Part shown: positions 47,395 through 59,339 of the stretch, piece by piece
How positions within the stretch are numbered: the stretch's first letter is position 1
How the letters are laid out: the number at the start of each line of letters is the position of its first letter
Origin: Phlebiopsis flavidoalba
Lineage: Eukaryota; Basidiomycota; Agaricomycetes; Polyporales; Phanerochaetaceae
Assembly (NCBI GenBank): GCA_035772785.1
Contig: JAOCPU010000013.1
Span: 1-64,000 of the forward strand
Length of the DNA stretch: 64,000 nucleotides
Direction of reading: 5' to 3'
Position numbers and translations under genes: made by a program
Notes under the pieces: generated by a model
Told to the model about the DNA's origin: nothing
Database searches by the model: none
What the model saw: only the letters and a program-made list of their open reading frames with translations

Positions 47395-47584
47395 GGCGTT
47401 CTGGGCAGGGAGGAGGGGTGTGCTAAGGACCCGTGGACTGGGGGACACCCTATTTGAAGAGTGTCAGTCTGAGCCTGACCGAAACCGGACGCGAGAGGAG
47501 GGACCCCTCATGATCTTGCTGCATCAAGCACGTCGTTCTAGAACGGGCCTCGTCAGCGGGGACGGTTAAGATCTTGAATTACTA

Positions 47585-48055
47585 TCAGATCCACCGATAG
47601 GAGCCTGGCCGAGCCTCGCCATTAAACTGGGCCATGGTCGGTACCTGTGCCGTCCCTCCCCAGCCTTGCCCCAGCGCACTTTGGTGTCGTAGGGTAGAGG
47701 AATCATTATTGCGAAGCTCAGAAGCTCTAACATAATTGATAGTAGTTCTCGAGGCTTCAAAGACGTGACTGACCTTGCGTGATATCCTCTGAAGTGAATG
47801 TACCAAGGACCGACACTCGACCAGTGCAGCATGGTACTCGACGCCACGCGTCGGCAACTCGGAAAGCTCAAATTTTGGGATGTACCAGTAAGCCGAGCCC
47901 CACTTCGCGGCCGTATAAACAAAATCCAGCGGATCCTGTCCCTGAAATGGGTTAATTGCCGCGACCCCGGAATTTCGCCGTATCATCGTCACAACGTGTC
48001 TGGGGAAAGTGTTGTGGTGGCGGGGGAAGGTCTGGCCCCGGGGGCTGTCCTCCAC
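47585..48055 (-). CDS. Unidentified protein
   Basis: A minus-strand frame of about 155 codons reads DPLDFVYTAAKWGSAYWYIP, then ELSELPTRGVEYHAALVECR, and in part RNNDSSTLRHQSALGQGWGG. A gtcagt donor near 47775 and an acceptor near 47731 suggest a spliced form that continues IPLPYDTKVRWGKAG in another frame. I do not recognise the family. It lies upstream of, and in the same direction as, the dehydrogenase gene. It may be part of a larger gene reaching toward 48400. Confidence 0.3.
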   Translation of the reverse strand: MEDSPRGQTFPRHHNTFPRHVVTMIRRNSGVAAINPFQGQDPLDFVYTAAKWGSAYWYIPKFELSELPTRGVEYHAALVECRSLVHSLQRISRKVSHVFEASRTTINYVRASELRNNDSSTLRHQSALGQGWGGTAQVPTMAQFNGEARPGSYRWI

Positions 48056-49319
48056 GCAGTAGCGCCCACGCTATGGTAGCAAGTCAAAACAGTATCTTCT
48101 GGAGGGACAATCTGTTGAACCTCTGACCGAGATCCGAATTCGTGTATACAGGAGTCGTGGATAGCACTTTGCATAGAAACAAATTCGACGTTTGACAGCA
48201 GAACGCGAGGGTATACAACGGATATTCGGTGGCGCGACGAAGCACCAAAAGGGCAAGCAAAAAATTGGAATTTGACGACAGCCAAAAGAGTAGTCTGAAT
48301 CGAGTTCTCCATAGGAGACGCGCGAAGTGGGACTGAAGGAGAGGGCGTCCGCGAGCAGTACGTCTCCCCGATCCCTGGCGACGCTTTTCAAGACCAAACG
48401 GACGGCACCGCGTTTTCTGGTACGTCGCGCAGTCATTGAGACTGAGCCCAGCTAGAGCCGATCAAGAGCAGGGATTAGAATCTCAGACCTTAACCCGCTC
48501 GCGAGTTTGGACGCGTGTGAAGCATCCTGTAGGGTGGGCGAGCCTCGCGGTTTTCAGGCTGTCGTGGCGAACAAAGTGGCAGGACGCGACGGAAATTTAT
48601 ACGCGCACGGACGGGTAGGAAATAAGTCACAACAAATACCGACTCACCCGGTCGCTGTTGCTTAATGACACTTCGTTGTAGCCATCCACGATTAGTGACG
48701 GTTGCTCACCTATACGGTACGCGCATACGTGTCGTTCTATTTGTTCTGGATGCTTTAACGGTAAGCTTAGACGCGTAAATGAACCGAAATGCGCTTCAAA
48801 CACCCGTAATGCATACTACCTTCGCATCTCGGAGAGACCGCTGTTCTCCCTTTGTATGTGAGGCGTCATTTCTTCACATTGCCTTCAATGCGTGACCATA
48901 TAAATTGCAATCAGCTATATTTGGATGAGCAGCATCTGTTGAATGGATGTCCGAAACGCGTCCTCCAGCATGTACTCACCGACCTAAGGCCCCTGTAAGC
49001 ATCTAGTATCTATACCTAAACATCACGACGGTGCTGATATCTGTTTCGCCAGAATCCATACCCAAAACTCATCGCAGAGGAAAGTGCACAGCTAGGTCCT
49101 GGCGGCCCCTCTAGCTCGAAGAAAGGCACAGTCGACGTGCACCGTGGAGGTCAGTACACTTCAACATTAGTTCGCATCTCAAACAGCTGACTGAAACTTG
49201 AACGTGGAGAGAAACCTACCAGTTTTGGATATTTCCTGCGGAATACAGAACCACATTCTGTATTGATCAAGGTCCAAAGATCTTGGCTTTTGACACGTCT
49301 TACGCATACTGACTGACCC
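48056..49319. other. No firm gene; possible upstream exons of the acidic protein
   Basis: The minus-strand frame at 48071-48436 has no motif. On the plus strand CPKRVLQHVLTDLRPL (about 48949-48996) and SAQLGPGGPSSSKKGTVDVH (about 49084-49143) look like exons of the following gene, but splice links are not secure. Confidence 0.35.
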
Positions 49320-50384
49320 TTGCTCATAGACTCGCCGTTTCACAGCTGCGCCACCGCGACAGACGAAATCCACCGTGGACTCCCAAGGTGGAAGCTGAGT
49401 CTGCGTCGGCCCGATTCTAATCAGAAGCGCTCTAAGTCTAGAAAGAAAGCCAGCAAGCCACTACTGCTAATAAGCACGCGCAAAGGGTTGCAAGTATTAA
49501 AGGCAAAGGCAAAACAGAATTCATACGCGAGCTGGACAGCGAAGAGGAAGAAGCTATAGAGCTTAGCACGGATGAAGAAGACGAGACTATGGGGGCTACA
49601 TTTCTCGGTTGACCTTTCTCCAAGACGGTCTAGGCGAGCCGACAAAAACGGGCGGTTCGTTGCAGGTTGCTATCGCGAAGATGACGTTGAAGACGGCCAC
49701 AGCGATGTACAGACATTGAGATGACAGACAGAAGCAGGAGATGTGACGGAACCACAGTCCAACAGATGTCCTTCCCGACTCTGGGCTATTCACAAATGGA
49801 TTCACAAGAGGCCCACACGCCTCCGTTGAAGTCAAAACGGAAGAGGCAGAACCCACCCTCCTACCCGACGACTCCCAACACCGAAGACGACCCCATCGAA
49901 ACCGACGACGACCCACAGCCCCCCACAACCGAGCCCTGCTCAACGCCTCCGACTCGGACGAAGAAAAACCCAAACCAAATCCTCAAAACTCCCCTACCAA
50001 GGCTTCTCCATCCGCGGCCGCGCGCTCTGTGTCATCGTCGAGCCTACCGCGCCCCTCCGCAAGCCCCCGCGCGCCATGTCGCTCGCGCCCAACCGGCCTC
50101 GTCGCGCCGCGCGCCCCGAGCATCGCGCCGCCGCGCGAACGCGCCAGGACGCCGGCTGTTCCTCCCCGAGGACGACGACGACGGCCGGGCGACGCCTGCG
50201 CCTCGGCGGCCGCCTGTGCCGATGTTCGATGAGGAGGGGGATAGAGGAGGGGGAGGACGGGATGATGGCGTTTACGCAGATTTTGCACAAGGTGGGCGAG
50301 TATGCGACGGGTGCGGCGGAGGATGATGATGAGATTGAGGGCGCGGTGTTTTTGGGGGATGCGGATGAGGCGAGGGCGTTGTAG
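49320..50384 (+). CDS. Unidentified acidic/basic low-complexity protein, probably nuclear
   Basis: In changing plus-strand frames there is a basic stretch QKRSKSRKKASK (about 49410), an acidic stretch FIRELDSEEEEAIELSTDEE (about 49520-49580), EEAEPTLLPDDSQ (about 49840), then Pro/Ser/Arg-rich sequence with LNASDSDEEKPKP, FSIRGRALCVIVEP (about 50005), FLPEDDDDG, MMAFTQILHKVGEYATGAAE and an acidic end EIEGAVFLGDADEARAL with its stop at 50382-50384. The mix of basic patches, acidic runs and disorder suggests a chromatin- or DNA-repair-associated factor, but I do not recognise the family. The start is not determined. Confidence 0.4.
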
Positions 50385-50642
50385 TCGTGCTGTGCGCCCT
50401 TATTGGACCGACACTGGGTATATGTTCCGTGCACTTACTCGTAGGGATATGCGATAGGATAGTGTGAAGCTCAAAGCGCATACAGAGCGTGCTCAACGTG
50501 TTCAGCAACCGATGGACAGAAATTCTGGATACTATCTGGCAGGACACGTGTAAAATGAGAAGGAGGGCGTTACAGAGGGGTGGTAAGATGTATAAAGGGT
50601 GAAGTGTAAGCGTAAATTTTCATGATAAAACAACGAGCAAGA

Positions 50643-53379
50643 CTACGCTCGTCCCAACTCTCTCAAAATCTCCAGCTTCCTGGCCTCTGACACCTGCCGG
50701 AACCCCCGCGTTCTCCATGCTCAAACACGCCATGTCCGCCCGACAGAGCCCGCAGCCTGCTGGAATAATCCAACATCTGACTGAGCGGCGCAAAGGCATG
50801 CACCGCCCGCCGCCATGGACGCGGTTCCACCGCTTTGAGGGCACTTGCGGAGGGGGAGAGCTCCGCGGGCGGGATGTACACTCCATCCTCGGGATACGGA
50901 CCTACTTCCTGGTCACCGTCCGACACGTATCGGTCGAGCTTGTTGCCAGATCCAAGAGTTCTCCACCGTGCTCGGTGAGATCCTTAACAACCTTGCCCAA
51001 AGTCTCTTCGTTACAAGTAATTTTCAGACGGATATAAGGCTCCCATGAGTGGGCCCATGCCGAAGAGCTTGAGGTGTTGGCGCAGGATGACAGCGCTGCC
51101 ACCTGCAAGGACAGATGAAGGTGCTTGGAGGGGTAGCGGTAGCCCTTGACTGTGATGTGCAAGCGGGAGAGCGGTTCACCCGAGAGCAGTGAATGGGGAG
51201 CTCGACAACGAATTTGCGATGCCCTGGGCGACGTTTGCCATGGGATCGAGCTGGTTGGCGAACGAGTCGGGCGGCGGGAGGGGCTTCCCCCGGCCTTATC
51301 CAAGACCACATTGCCGTCCCACAGAGGATCGCACCGATTCGTCCTCTTCAAGAGGACGGATGTCGTAGAAGACAGAGACCTCGACGGGCTTGCCTGCGAT
51401 CTGCGTATGCCACGGGCCGGGGATGTCTTCCTCCGGCGATAGCTTCCGTGCCACACCCTTCGCCCGGTATCCGACTCTTCTCCTACCGAATTCAAATTGC
51501 ACATTCCACTCGTCGCGTAATCGGCTTTCAACGATCTCCAAGTGGAGTGCGCCTAGGCCGTGTACAAGTAGCTGGCCTTCCTGTGACTCCACGCGAACTG
51601 ATGGGTCTGTTCGTGACAGCGAGGTCAGGGCATCCTGCACGGGCTGCAGGGTCCGCATGCGATTGTTGGAATGACAGAGGTAGACATCACAGCGGGTGGT
51701 GGTACTATGTTCGGCAAGGAACCGTCTTCTGCATCGTTCATTGATGCAACGAAGTGTATCGCCAGTCCTCGTATACTTGCAGCCGATGATTGACGGCCCA
51801 CAGAGCCGTATGGAAGAGTGTCAACCTCTTCGTGACGCGACGCGTCCCGAGAGTAATATGAGCCTTTGACACCACCTCGCGATGGCCACGAGTGGCGTTG
51901 TAAATTCTACTCTGCTGCTTCATCGTACCTAGTAAAACCGTGAGACGTCACAGCTCAGACGAAGATTGCACCGCACACGTCACCGGAGTATACGCGTACA
52001 AAGGTCATCCCAACCTTTACGTTTATCCCAAAAACCACTTTCCAAGCCAACATGCGCAAGGGATAGCATTGGCTTTGGGTACCACTTCCACAGCGTCCCG
52101 CCTCGGGACTCGGAAAAGTAGCTCCCGACGTATAGTCCATGACGAGGTCCGTACCAACATGTTTGAAAGCTGAGCCACACAGTACGGGGAGAATGTCGTT
52201 GCGTAGGGTAGCTGCGCGCAGCTCAGGCAAAATTTGCTCTTTGGGCACAGTAAGATATGCAGACGGGGGTAGCGGGAAGGTTTCAGCAAGGTCTCCATGA
52301 GACTTTCCGAGAACATAGACAGATTATCCAGTAGACTTGTCCTAGCTTCGATTAGATGGGGGACAATGGGAATGGCCGCGGAGGAAATATGTCCGACACC
52401 TCAAGCTCTTCGGCCGAGCGTCGACGGGCAGAGGGTGCTGGGATGGCTTTCCGCTGTTGTCCCAATTTCAGACCTCCCAGCGTACCAGGTCGACCAAACC
52501 TTGAAACCCCAGGTTTCTGCGAGCGTTGATAGTCTGCCGGATCAAAGGACGCGATAGGTAGAGTGAGCGCCATTGGTTTTGGATGTAGTCGGTGGGCAAG
52601 CAGCGAGAGCATGGAGGATCGGAAGGATGCGCTGTGCCCGACGATCGAGTTTGTTCAAAAACATAATCCTCGAACGTACGCCGTATCTATAACCAGAGCA
52701 TTGAGCGTTGTGTATGCGTCAGAGTGCCAAGGTAGCTTTTCTCACCTATAAGCATTGCTCACCTATCTACGGTTGACGCCACACGCCCTTCGTCTGTGCC
52801 TCAACGCCTTCAAACGAGTTCGATGAGCACAACGGCGCCGTCAATGACACGGGCTTGCACTCTCGAACCATCCATACCGAAGTCGGCATGTCCAGGTGTA
52901 TAACTGAGATTGAAACGTCCAGTCCTTCCATTTGACTGGGATACTGGCAGATTGAATATTAATGCACCTCGCTCGCGCTCAGCCGGAAGAAAAATCCGTG
53001 GTCGTGTCCTACCGGTGTCCACGGACCCAGCTTCGTCCAGGTAGGAGGAGGGACTTCAGCAGAATAGACTCAGGTCAAAGTCGTTTTTCCGAGAGTCTGT
53101 ATAAGGCCTACTCCAGCAGTAATTGAACTCGCAGCTGCAAGTAACGGGCGCGCACCTATTGTGGGCTACCAAAGCCATGTTTCGAAATTTCGACGATTCA
53201 TGCTCAGCCTGCTCGCGTATTGGCGACGTAAAGTGCGGGATGATGTTCGAAGGTATCCGCCATTGCTGTTTCCATATATGTTGGCCCACGCAACACTAGC
53301 CAGTCGGAGCGTACCGCACCGCGAGGTACGAGGCCAGTAGTCGAAGTCAAAGGCACGATGTGCAGGCGCGCGACTGCAT
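50643..53379 (-). CDS. MEF2: Mitochondrial ribosome-releasing factor 2 / elongation factor G2
   Basis: This GTPase works with recycling factor to split mitochondrial ribosomes. The ATG at 53377-53379 begins MQSRACTSCL, a presequence-like start, after which a shift is needed. RNMALVAHN (about 53180) is the P-loop region, followed by GKTTLT (about 53080), then FLPAERERGALIFN (switch I, about 52980), a degraded TPGHADFGM (switch II, about 52880), VIDGAVVLIE, EGVEAQTKGVWRQ, LAHRLHPKPMALTLPI (about 52580), LPELRAATLRNDILPVLCGS (about 52220), FVRVYSG (about 52000), REVVSK (about 51880), LGALHLEIVESRLRDEWNVQ (about 51560), then domain IV and SRLRALSGGHGVFE (about 50720). It ends EARKLEILRELGRA with its stop at 50643-50645. 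Frame shifts are numerous. Confidence 0.8.
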
Positions 53380-53464
53380 GTATCTGCGCGGCGCCAAACG
53401 ACCTCAGACTCTTGGTTCCGACCGCGAGTTATTGTTCGCAATGCACCCTCTAAACCGTACTATC

Positions 53465-54578
53465 ATGGAGACAAGAGCAGACGTAAATGTCACTACCTTC
53501 GAGGGCCCGGAAGACGTTGATCGAGGCGTGCGGCGTATCACAGAAATGCAGATTCTCTGGAGACAAAACCAATTCCTACTGCGACCAAATCTGACTCTTA
53601 CATCCCAAATACACCACTGTCCGCCTCGGTGTCATTTTTCATTCCTACTTGGGTTCAATATTCACTCTTGGTGGGCTCTCGATAGTCATTTCTGGGGCTA
53701 CCGGCTACTGGTGGGCCCTGGCCCCAGCTTCGGCTTCTAAACCTGTTGCCTCTTGGTCTGCTTTCCATTGGGCAGATACTTCACGCAGTAACCGCGGGAT
53801 GGAACAGGGGATGAAGTGTAGTGTAGAGTTGTGAGTACTCTCTTGCGGTGCAATTGACTTGTCATAGTTCATGATGTTCTTATTTTGTGTTAGTCGTTCC
53901 TATGCTGGAGAATGGTGCACAGTACCATGTTGCACCTTATACCGATGGCGTTGACAGAGTATCTCTCCTTACGGCGTGGTTTAAGCCTGAGGCCCAAGAC
54001 CTTCCCCTACTGTTCAGGACTTCAAGTTGGTACGTCCTTGCTGTGCGCCATATCGGACGTTGGTGTTAAAAATTTAAATGGCGTTCAGGAGCAGGTTCTT
54101 GTTGTGCTCGGGTCAAGTCCTGCGCTCGTCTGCCATGATACATGCCCTCGACAAGCTTCTCGCACCAAATTGGGCCCGGCATCAAAAACTGAGCTCTAAG
54201 CATGTTTTGGTGACGGATGGGGTGTATGCGTAAGTAATTAGCTCACAGTTACTGGTGTACCGCTGAACAACCATGTATTCGCCAGGTGGTTCCGTCACCC
54301 ATCATATGCCGGTTTCCTTTTATTGGGCCCTTGGCACCCAGCTTGTCCTACAGAACCCACATATCGCCTTTGGTGAGCTTTGTTTACGTTGGTTCTGTGG
54401 CGATTCTTCAATTCCCGTACCTCAGGGTGTGAGTAATAATAATGCCCACTGGCATACAGCCTGCTGACTTTGTCTCAGCCGAGGAGGAAAGTGGCTGGTT
54501 ATTTTCTTTCTTCGGCAACGATTACGTTGGGATATAGTAAGCAAGAGAGTTGGCACCAAGATACCATTCATTCCGTGA
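53465..54578 (+). CDS. STE14: Protein-S-isoprenylcysteine O-methyltransferase (Ste14/ICMT)
   Basis: An ER membrane enzyme that methylates the C-terminal prenylcysteine of CaaX proteins such as Ras and mating pheromones. N-terminal pieces resemble the yeast-type family: PNTPL-like start, LGSIFTLGGLSIVISGA (about 53650), FHW and NRGMEQGMK, ENGAQYHVA (about 53905). The catalytic C-terminus is clear: HVLVTDGVYA (about 54205), intron, WFRHPSYAGF (about 54290), YWALGTQLVLQNP, a helix VLFVVVLWRFF-like, EEE, FFGNDYV (about 54520) and RVGTKIPFIP with its stop at 54576-54578. The start at 53465 is a guess. The gene is divergent from MEF2. At least three introns and some shifts are implied. Confidence 0.7.
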
Positions 54579-54831
54579 TTCCGGGTTTCTTCGCGCCGAT
54601 AGCTCGCGTTAACGTGCTTCAGTAGAATAATGGAATACTTAGTCGCTGATTAATCTTCGGTCAGCCATATTCGTTCCAGAAATTGTAGTGCACGCATAGT
54701 CGTAGTCATATAGCGGAAAAGCATAGCGGAGTGGACATGCACGACATGCAGACTTTTGGGTGTGATGAGAATACAAGGAGGAACCACCGCTAGCATGGTA
54801 TAGAGAAAAAGGGGATAGAGTATCAATTAAG

Positions 54832-55651
54832 TTACTCTGTGACAACAGAATTATCGCCTTCTCAGGACACGGTAGATACCGTCCAAGAATTACGGATATC
54901 CTTGTTCCGTACCCGCACTGGCCCTGGATCGATGCCGCCTTGGGGGGAATCAACACTAGCTCATGATAACCTAGAAAGTCGCGTTTGGACGAACCAGACT
55001 GTGTGAAACGTTCTGGACGTCGTTTACCGCTCAAGGATGAGCTCATCCTTCTGGGTCTTCGACTCGCTAACAACAACACCGTCAAGCATGTCGACGTGTC
55101 GCGGGACGAGCTGGATAAATCTATTAATGACCCCTCTATAGGCTTGTGTAATGAGAGCCACGCACCTTCTCGCCCAAGAAGTTCCGGATCTCGAGCTTAC
55201 GGCCGCTCTCCTGGAAATTGCAGTGCTTCCAGATCGGGAAAAGGGAAATGGGCGTATACTAAGCACGCATCTAGTCTTGTACTGGAAACCCCTGTAGTAG
55301 GCCGAAGCTTACGAGTCAGGAAAGTTAATGCGGGGAGTACTCAGTTCGAGATGACGTACCTTTGGGTGACACCAATGGACGAGGTTGTTGATCAAACTCC
55401 CTCAGGGTACGGTAAGGACCAGCGCGACTGGTGATTTCACTGCCCCATTCTCTGCCCTCTGGCACCATTACGGCAGAGTGACACGGTCGGTCTTGCCCCT
55501 TCACAAGCCGGATGTCACATCGGCGTGCCTCTGAGGTTCTTGGTGAGGGTGCCGCGGGGGGGCCCTTGACGGTAATGAGGCGGGACTTGACGGTGACATT
55601 CAACGCTCCGCGGGGATTTCCGAAGTTCTTCGTCTTGAGAATGTCCCGCAT
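54832..55651 (-). CDS. RPL9: 60S ribosomal protein uL6 (L9)
   Basis: A large-subunit ribosomal protein near the GTPase centre. The ATG (55649-55651) starts MRDILKTKNFGNPRGALNV, then VKSRLITVKGP, GTLTKNLR, MDIRLVKGQ (about 55500), YAHFPF and EIRNFLGEK in changing frames (about 55180-55260), DMLDGVVVSESKTQKDELIL (about 55040-55090), GASIQGQC-like sequence and an end that reads VVTE with its stop at 54832-54834 after a two-base shift. A cag acceptor just upstream of the ATG suggests a 5' UTR intron. The region 55290-55450 is badly degraded relative to the family. High error or a pseudogene are both possible; synteny and length favour the real gene. Confidence 0.75.
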
Positions 55652-56238
55652 CTTGAAAGAGAGCTGAGTGAGTACCTTGCTGCACAACCGCATCCAATCC
55701 AAGTCCCCCCAATCCAGCCCATTCCAACATCTTCCACTCCTCAAACCCGCCCAAACTCTCCCTGTAGCATCACAGCCTCTCCTGAAACCGAGCTGGGACA
55801 TAGTTCGGGTACTTACGGCTAGAAAGTGGTCTTGAGGAGCGCGACGGGCGGCGTTGGGTGGGACGATTTGGCACCTTGCGGCGGGCGTTTCTGGGGACTT
55901 CCCGAATACGGAAGGAGTTAGGTAACCGAGTCTGGCACCTCGGGCCACGGCACCGCTTGGTCCCGATCGGGTATGAGCACGGACCTAGTTTGAAGTAGCA
56001 GGGTATTGTCGGCCTCAAGGGGACCAGCGTCGTTTTTCACTCTTGACCTAATCGACGACTTCGTGCAGTTTGCTTTCCCCCCGGCCCCCGTCTGCTTGCG
56101 AGTAGCTGTAAGTAGCTTCTATAGACAGGCGTCGTAAAGACCAGCACGCTTCCCTCACCAGGACACGGACCACCGCGATTTTGACTGAAGACTGAGGTTT
56201 CGGTTGAGATCCACACAACGACCATCTCTGAGTAGTAG
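55652..56238. other. Divergent promoter region of uL6 and PCF11
   Basis: No recognised family in any frame. It should hold the 5' UTR intron of uL6 and the first exon of PCF11. Confidence 0.4.
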
Positions 56239-58849
56239 GACGATGGCGACGTACACAAGCAAAGTCAGACCTATGGCCAAGTATCCTATCCAGCTCAGGC
56301 ATATCCCCAGCACCCTTTCCCTCCTCCCAACTACTACCAGCCACCGCCTCCCCCGCAACACGTTTTACTATGCGGATCCTGAACATTTTTTCGTCGGGAC
56401 TACATAGCACGCCTGGCTGACCTCACTATCAACTCTAGGCCTATTATACAGACGTTTGTCGATGACTGCAACCTCAAGAATACTCTCGGTATGCTGAGAT
56501 CGTGATCAGCTGTCTCGAAACACTTACGAACACATATTCGTAGGGTGAGTCATCGTTTCTGTCCCCCCCCCCTCACTCATTGCCTGTGCCGTCTTCACAA
56601 TCGTGCCCTGGCTGTCATTTGAAGCGGTTATACGCGCGAATATCTGCTGTAGTACGAGCTTCAATGTACTTAGGATAGTGTGCGACATAGTTTAAGACAT
56701 GCGGGGTCATAGCGGGTTCCCCGGGCAACTGTTGTGGAACGGTCAACTCCCTCGTCGCACCTCTGGATGGCCGACGGCCCCCGTGGCCGTCTCAGATGCT
56801 ATCGCCCTTGCTCGCCACAAGGCCTGCCTTCGTCTTCGTCCACATCCTCGTCTTTTCCTTATACCACCTCGTCTCCGATCCATGGACTGCTGACTAACTT
56901 CCCTCTTTTGGTGCTTGGCGCCAATAGGTACCGCCGTGGATGAAGCTGCCCGCGTCTATTCTATCTTCTCGATGCGATTAGCAAGAATGTATTCGAACCG
57001 TATGCCCGTCATTTCACCCCGATTGTGGTCAGGCTTTTCCTCGGACACCTATGAACAGGTGGACCAGAACACACGCAGCAAGATGGAGGAGATGCTACTG
57101 ACGTGGCGCACAGGTGCACCTAACGGGCGCGAGTTGTTTGGTCCCATCCCTCAGGTTGCAATCGAAACGTCAGATATGGGGTGGAGAATCGACACAGGTG
57201 CGTACATTTCACTCCTCGCTACCAACGTCGGTGTCTAAGCACCCAAATCGCACAGGCCGCAAACCGCAACGCTCAGCCTTCAATATCGACTGCGCAAGTT
57301 CTCAGTGAACTCGAGTTCGTCCTCAGCTCGAAGCAACGCGCACTTCAGTCCAACCCATATGACAAGCAGAGCCAAAGTCACGTTCATATTCTTTACCAGG
57401 TATGTTCACCTTCCGTCATGTATTTGCAAGATCTAACTCGACTTCTCACAGCTCAAGAAGCTTGTGCAAGCAGGAGTATCTCAGGCAGAACTTGGTCAGA
57501 TTCTGACACAACTTCGGACATTGGCCCCTACGCCCTTCCGTCCCTCCTGTAGCACCCACTCCGCCCCCAATCCAGTATCATGCACCAGCCCCGACGCCTC
57601 CCTCTGCGCCACACGTGGCATATCCGCCGCCCCAACCCCAGCCTGTGTATACTGCTCCAGCCTACCCCTCTGTCAAGGTTGAGCCGGCCCCCCAGCCAAT
57701 TCCTTCAACATCTTCTGCCATGGCTGGTCTGTCTTCAGCGCCCAGTGTGCCACTCAATATATCTTCGCTGTTCAGTTCCCTCGTTAAGTCGGGGTTATTG
57801 TCGTCGAGTACGCCTTCGGGCACTAGTGTGACCGCTGAGGTGAAAGAGGGAACCCCAACCGTCGATGCGAAGGATACTGTTCAGAGCTATAGGGATCTGA
57901 TCTTGTCAGTCGGCATCAAGCTGACGAGCACGGACATAGTCAAGTAAGTCCTTCATTCGTGTTTTGATAAGTACTATTCTAACTATATACGCAGGCAACG
58001 ATCACCTATAACGAAGCTGCTGTTCGATAACTTACCGAATCAGTGTAAACAGTGTGGTATCCGCTTCGCTGGTGGTGCGATGGGTAAGAAGAAGCTCGAG
58101 GACCATCTTGATATGCATTTCCACCAGAACCGTAAGGCAAGCCAAGCAGCTGCCCGTGGTTACAGCCGGAACTGGTTCGCGAATATAGATGTGAGTTCTG
58201 TTCTACGACTGAATGTCATTGGCACTGACACTCTACCAAAGGATTGGTTGCATGATGGTGCTGCAGGTTCGAGCAGCAAGGGCCGTACTGATGGATCACG
58301 TCCCAAGGCTCACGCTGCGCAGGAGGCGGCTCAGCGTGACGCTGAACTCCGTGCGATGTATGTCGTTGTACCGCCAGGAGATGAGGCTAAGCCGATATCG
58401 TGTCCGATCTGTAAAGAGACCTTGAAGTCTGAGTTCATGGAGGATGACGAGGAATGGGTTGTGGCGAAACGCTGTTAAGAGAGATGACAGGGTATGTTGG
58501 CCGGTCTGCCCGTCCGAATTATTACTTACACCGTGTGTGATGTTCAGATCTATCACGCTACCTGCCACGCCGAGGCGATGACCTCGAAGACCAAACCTTG
58601 CCGTCCGCCTTCGTACAGAGATATCTAGCAGCCGCAGCCGATCAAGGACCCCAGAGGTCTCACGGGGACACCACCTCGCGCGCTTGGGGCACACGAAGAC
58701 ATAAAAGATTGCGACTGTCGAAATCGCCCCCGGGTCCCCTGCGAAGGTGCTCGGATCGAAACGGAAAAGCTGAAGACGAGGAGGAAGACACAAAGAGACA
58801 AAGCGGCGATGTCACACCCCCAGCAAAGAAGATTGCGTTGTCTTCATAA
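56239..58849 (+). CDS. PCF11: mRNA cleavage and polyadenylation factor PCF11
   Basis: Pcf11 binds the RNA polymerase II C-terminal domain and couples 3' end formation to termination. An exon after the acceptor at 56237-56238 reads HKQSQTYGQVSYPAQAYPQH and QPPPPPQH, then the CTD-interaction domain: DYIARLADLTINSRPIIQT (about 56395), PPWMKLPA, SKNVFEPYARHFTPIV (about 56980), DTYEQVDQNTRSKMEEMLLT (about 57045), WRTGAPNGRELFG. Then LSELEFVLSSKQRALQSNPY (about 57310), a Pro-rich linker, and zinc-finger parts CKQCGIRF (about 58045), KKLEDHLDMHFHQNRKAS and ISCPICKETLKSEFMEDDEE (about 58395). It ends PPAKKIALSS with its stop at 58847-58849. The initiator exon was not found. Confidence 0.83.
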
Positions 58850-59339
58850 TATTTGGACATGTAGGGACTTCTTAGACGCATCTCCATCTGGTTCCGGATC
58901 GGTCTTTATATCATACATTATTGTCCTCTTCGTTACCCATCATCGCGCATTGTACTATTCTACGCATATTCTGAGAATGCATACTACTTTGCTTGACTAT
59001 GGACTGTCAGCGTGTCACATGCGCGAGCCTTCGATGAGATCGCCGTTTTGAGCACGCGCCCCTCGCAGACAGGCGTAGTGTTTCGTCGAGCCACAATCTC
59101 TCACACCTCCCACCACCACCCCGCTTCTCTCCCCGTCCCATTCGTCGCACAATCCGAAGCTGAACTCTCCGGAAGAAACTTGGAACATACGCGCCCATTA
59201 GTCGCGAGGGTGCGTTTTCGCTTGAGATGTCCGCCACTTACCCTTCCCCACAGCAGCTGCCTGCTGTCCGGCTGCCGCGACGCCAGCATCGTCCTGGCAG
59301 CCATCTGCGGCTCTGCATCACGATCAGACTCTCTGTTAG

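Noticed and set aside
48465..48505. A sequence resembling a tRNA T-arm on the minus strand
   Set aside because: The loop and stems do not pair and no D-arm follows at the proper distance.
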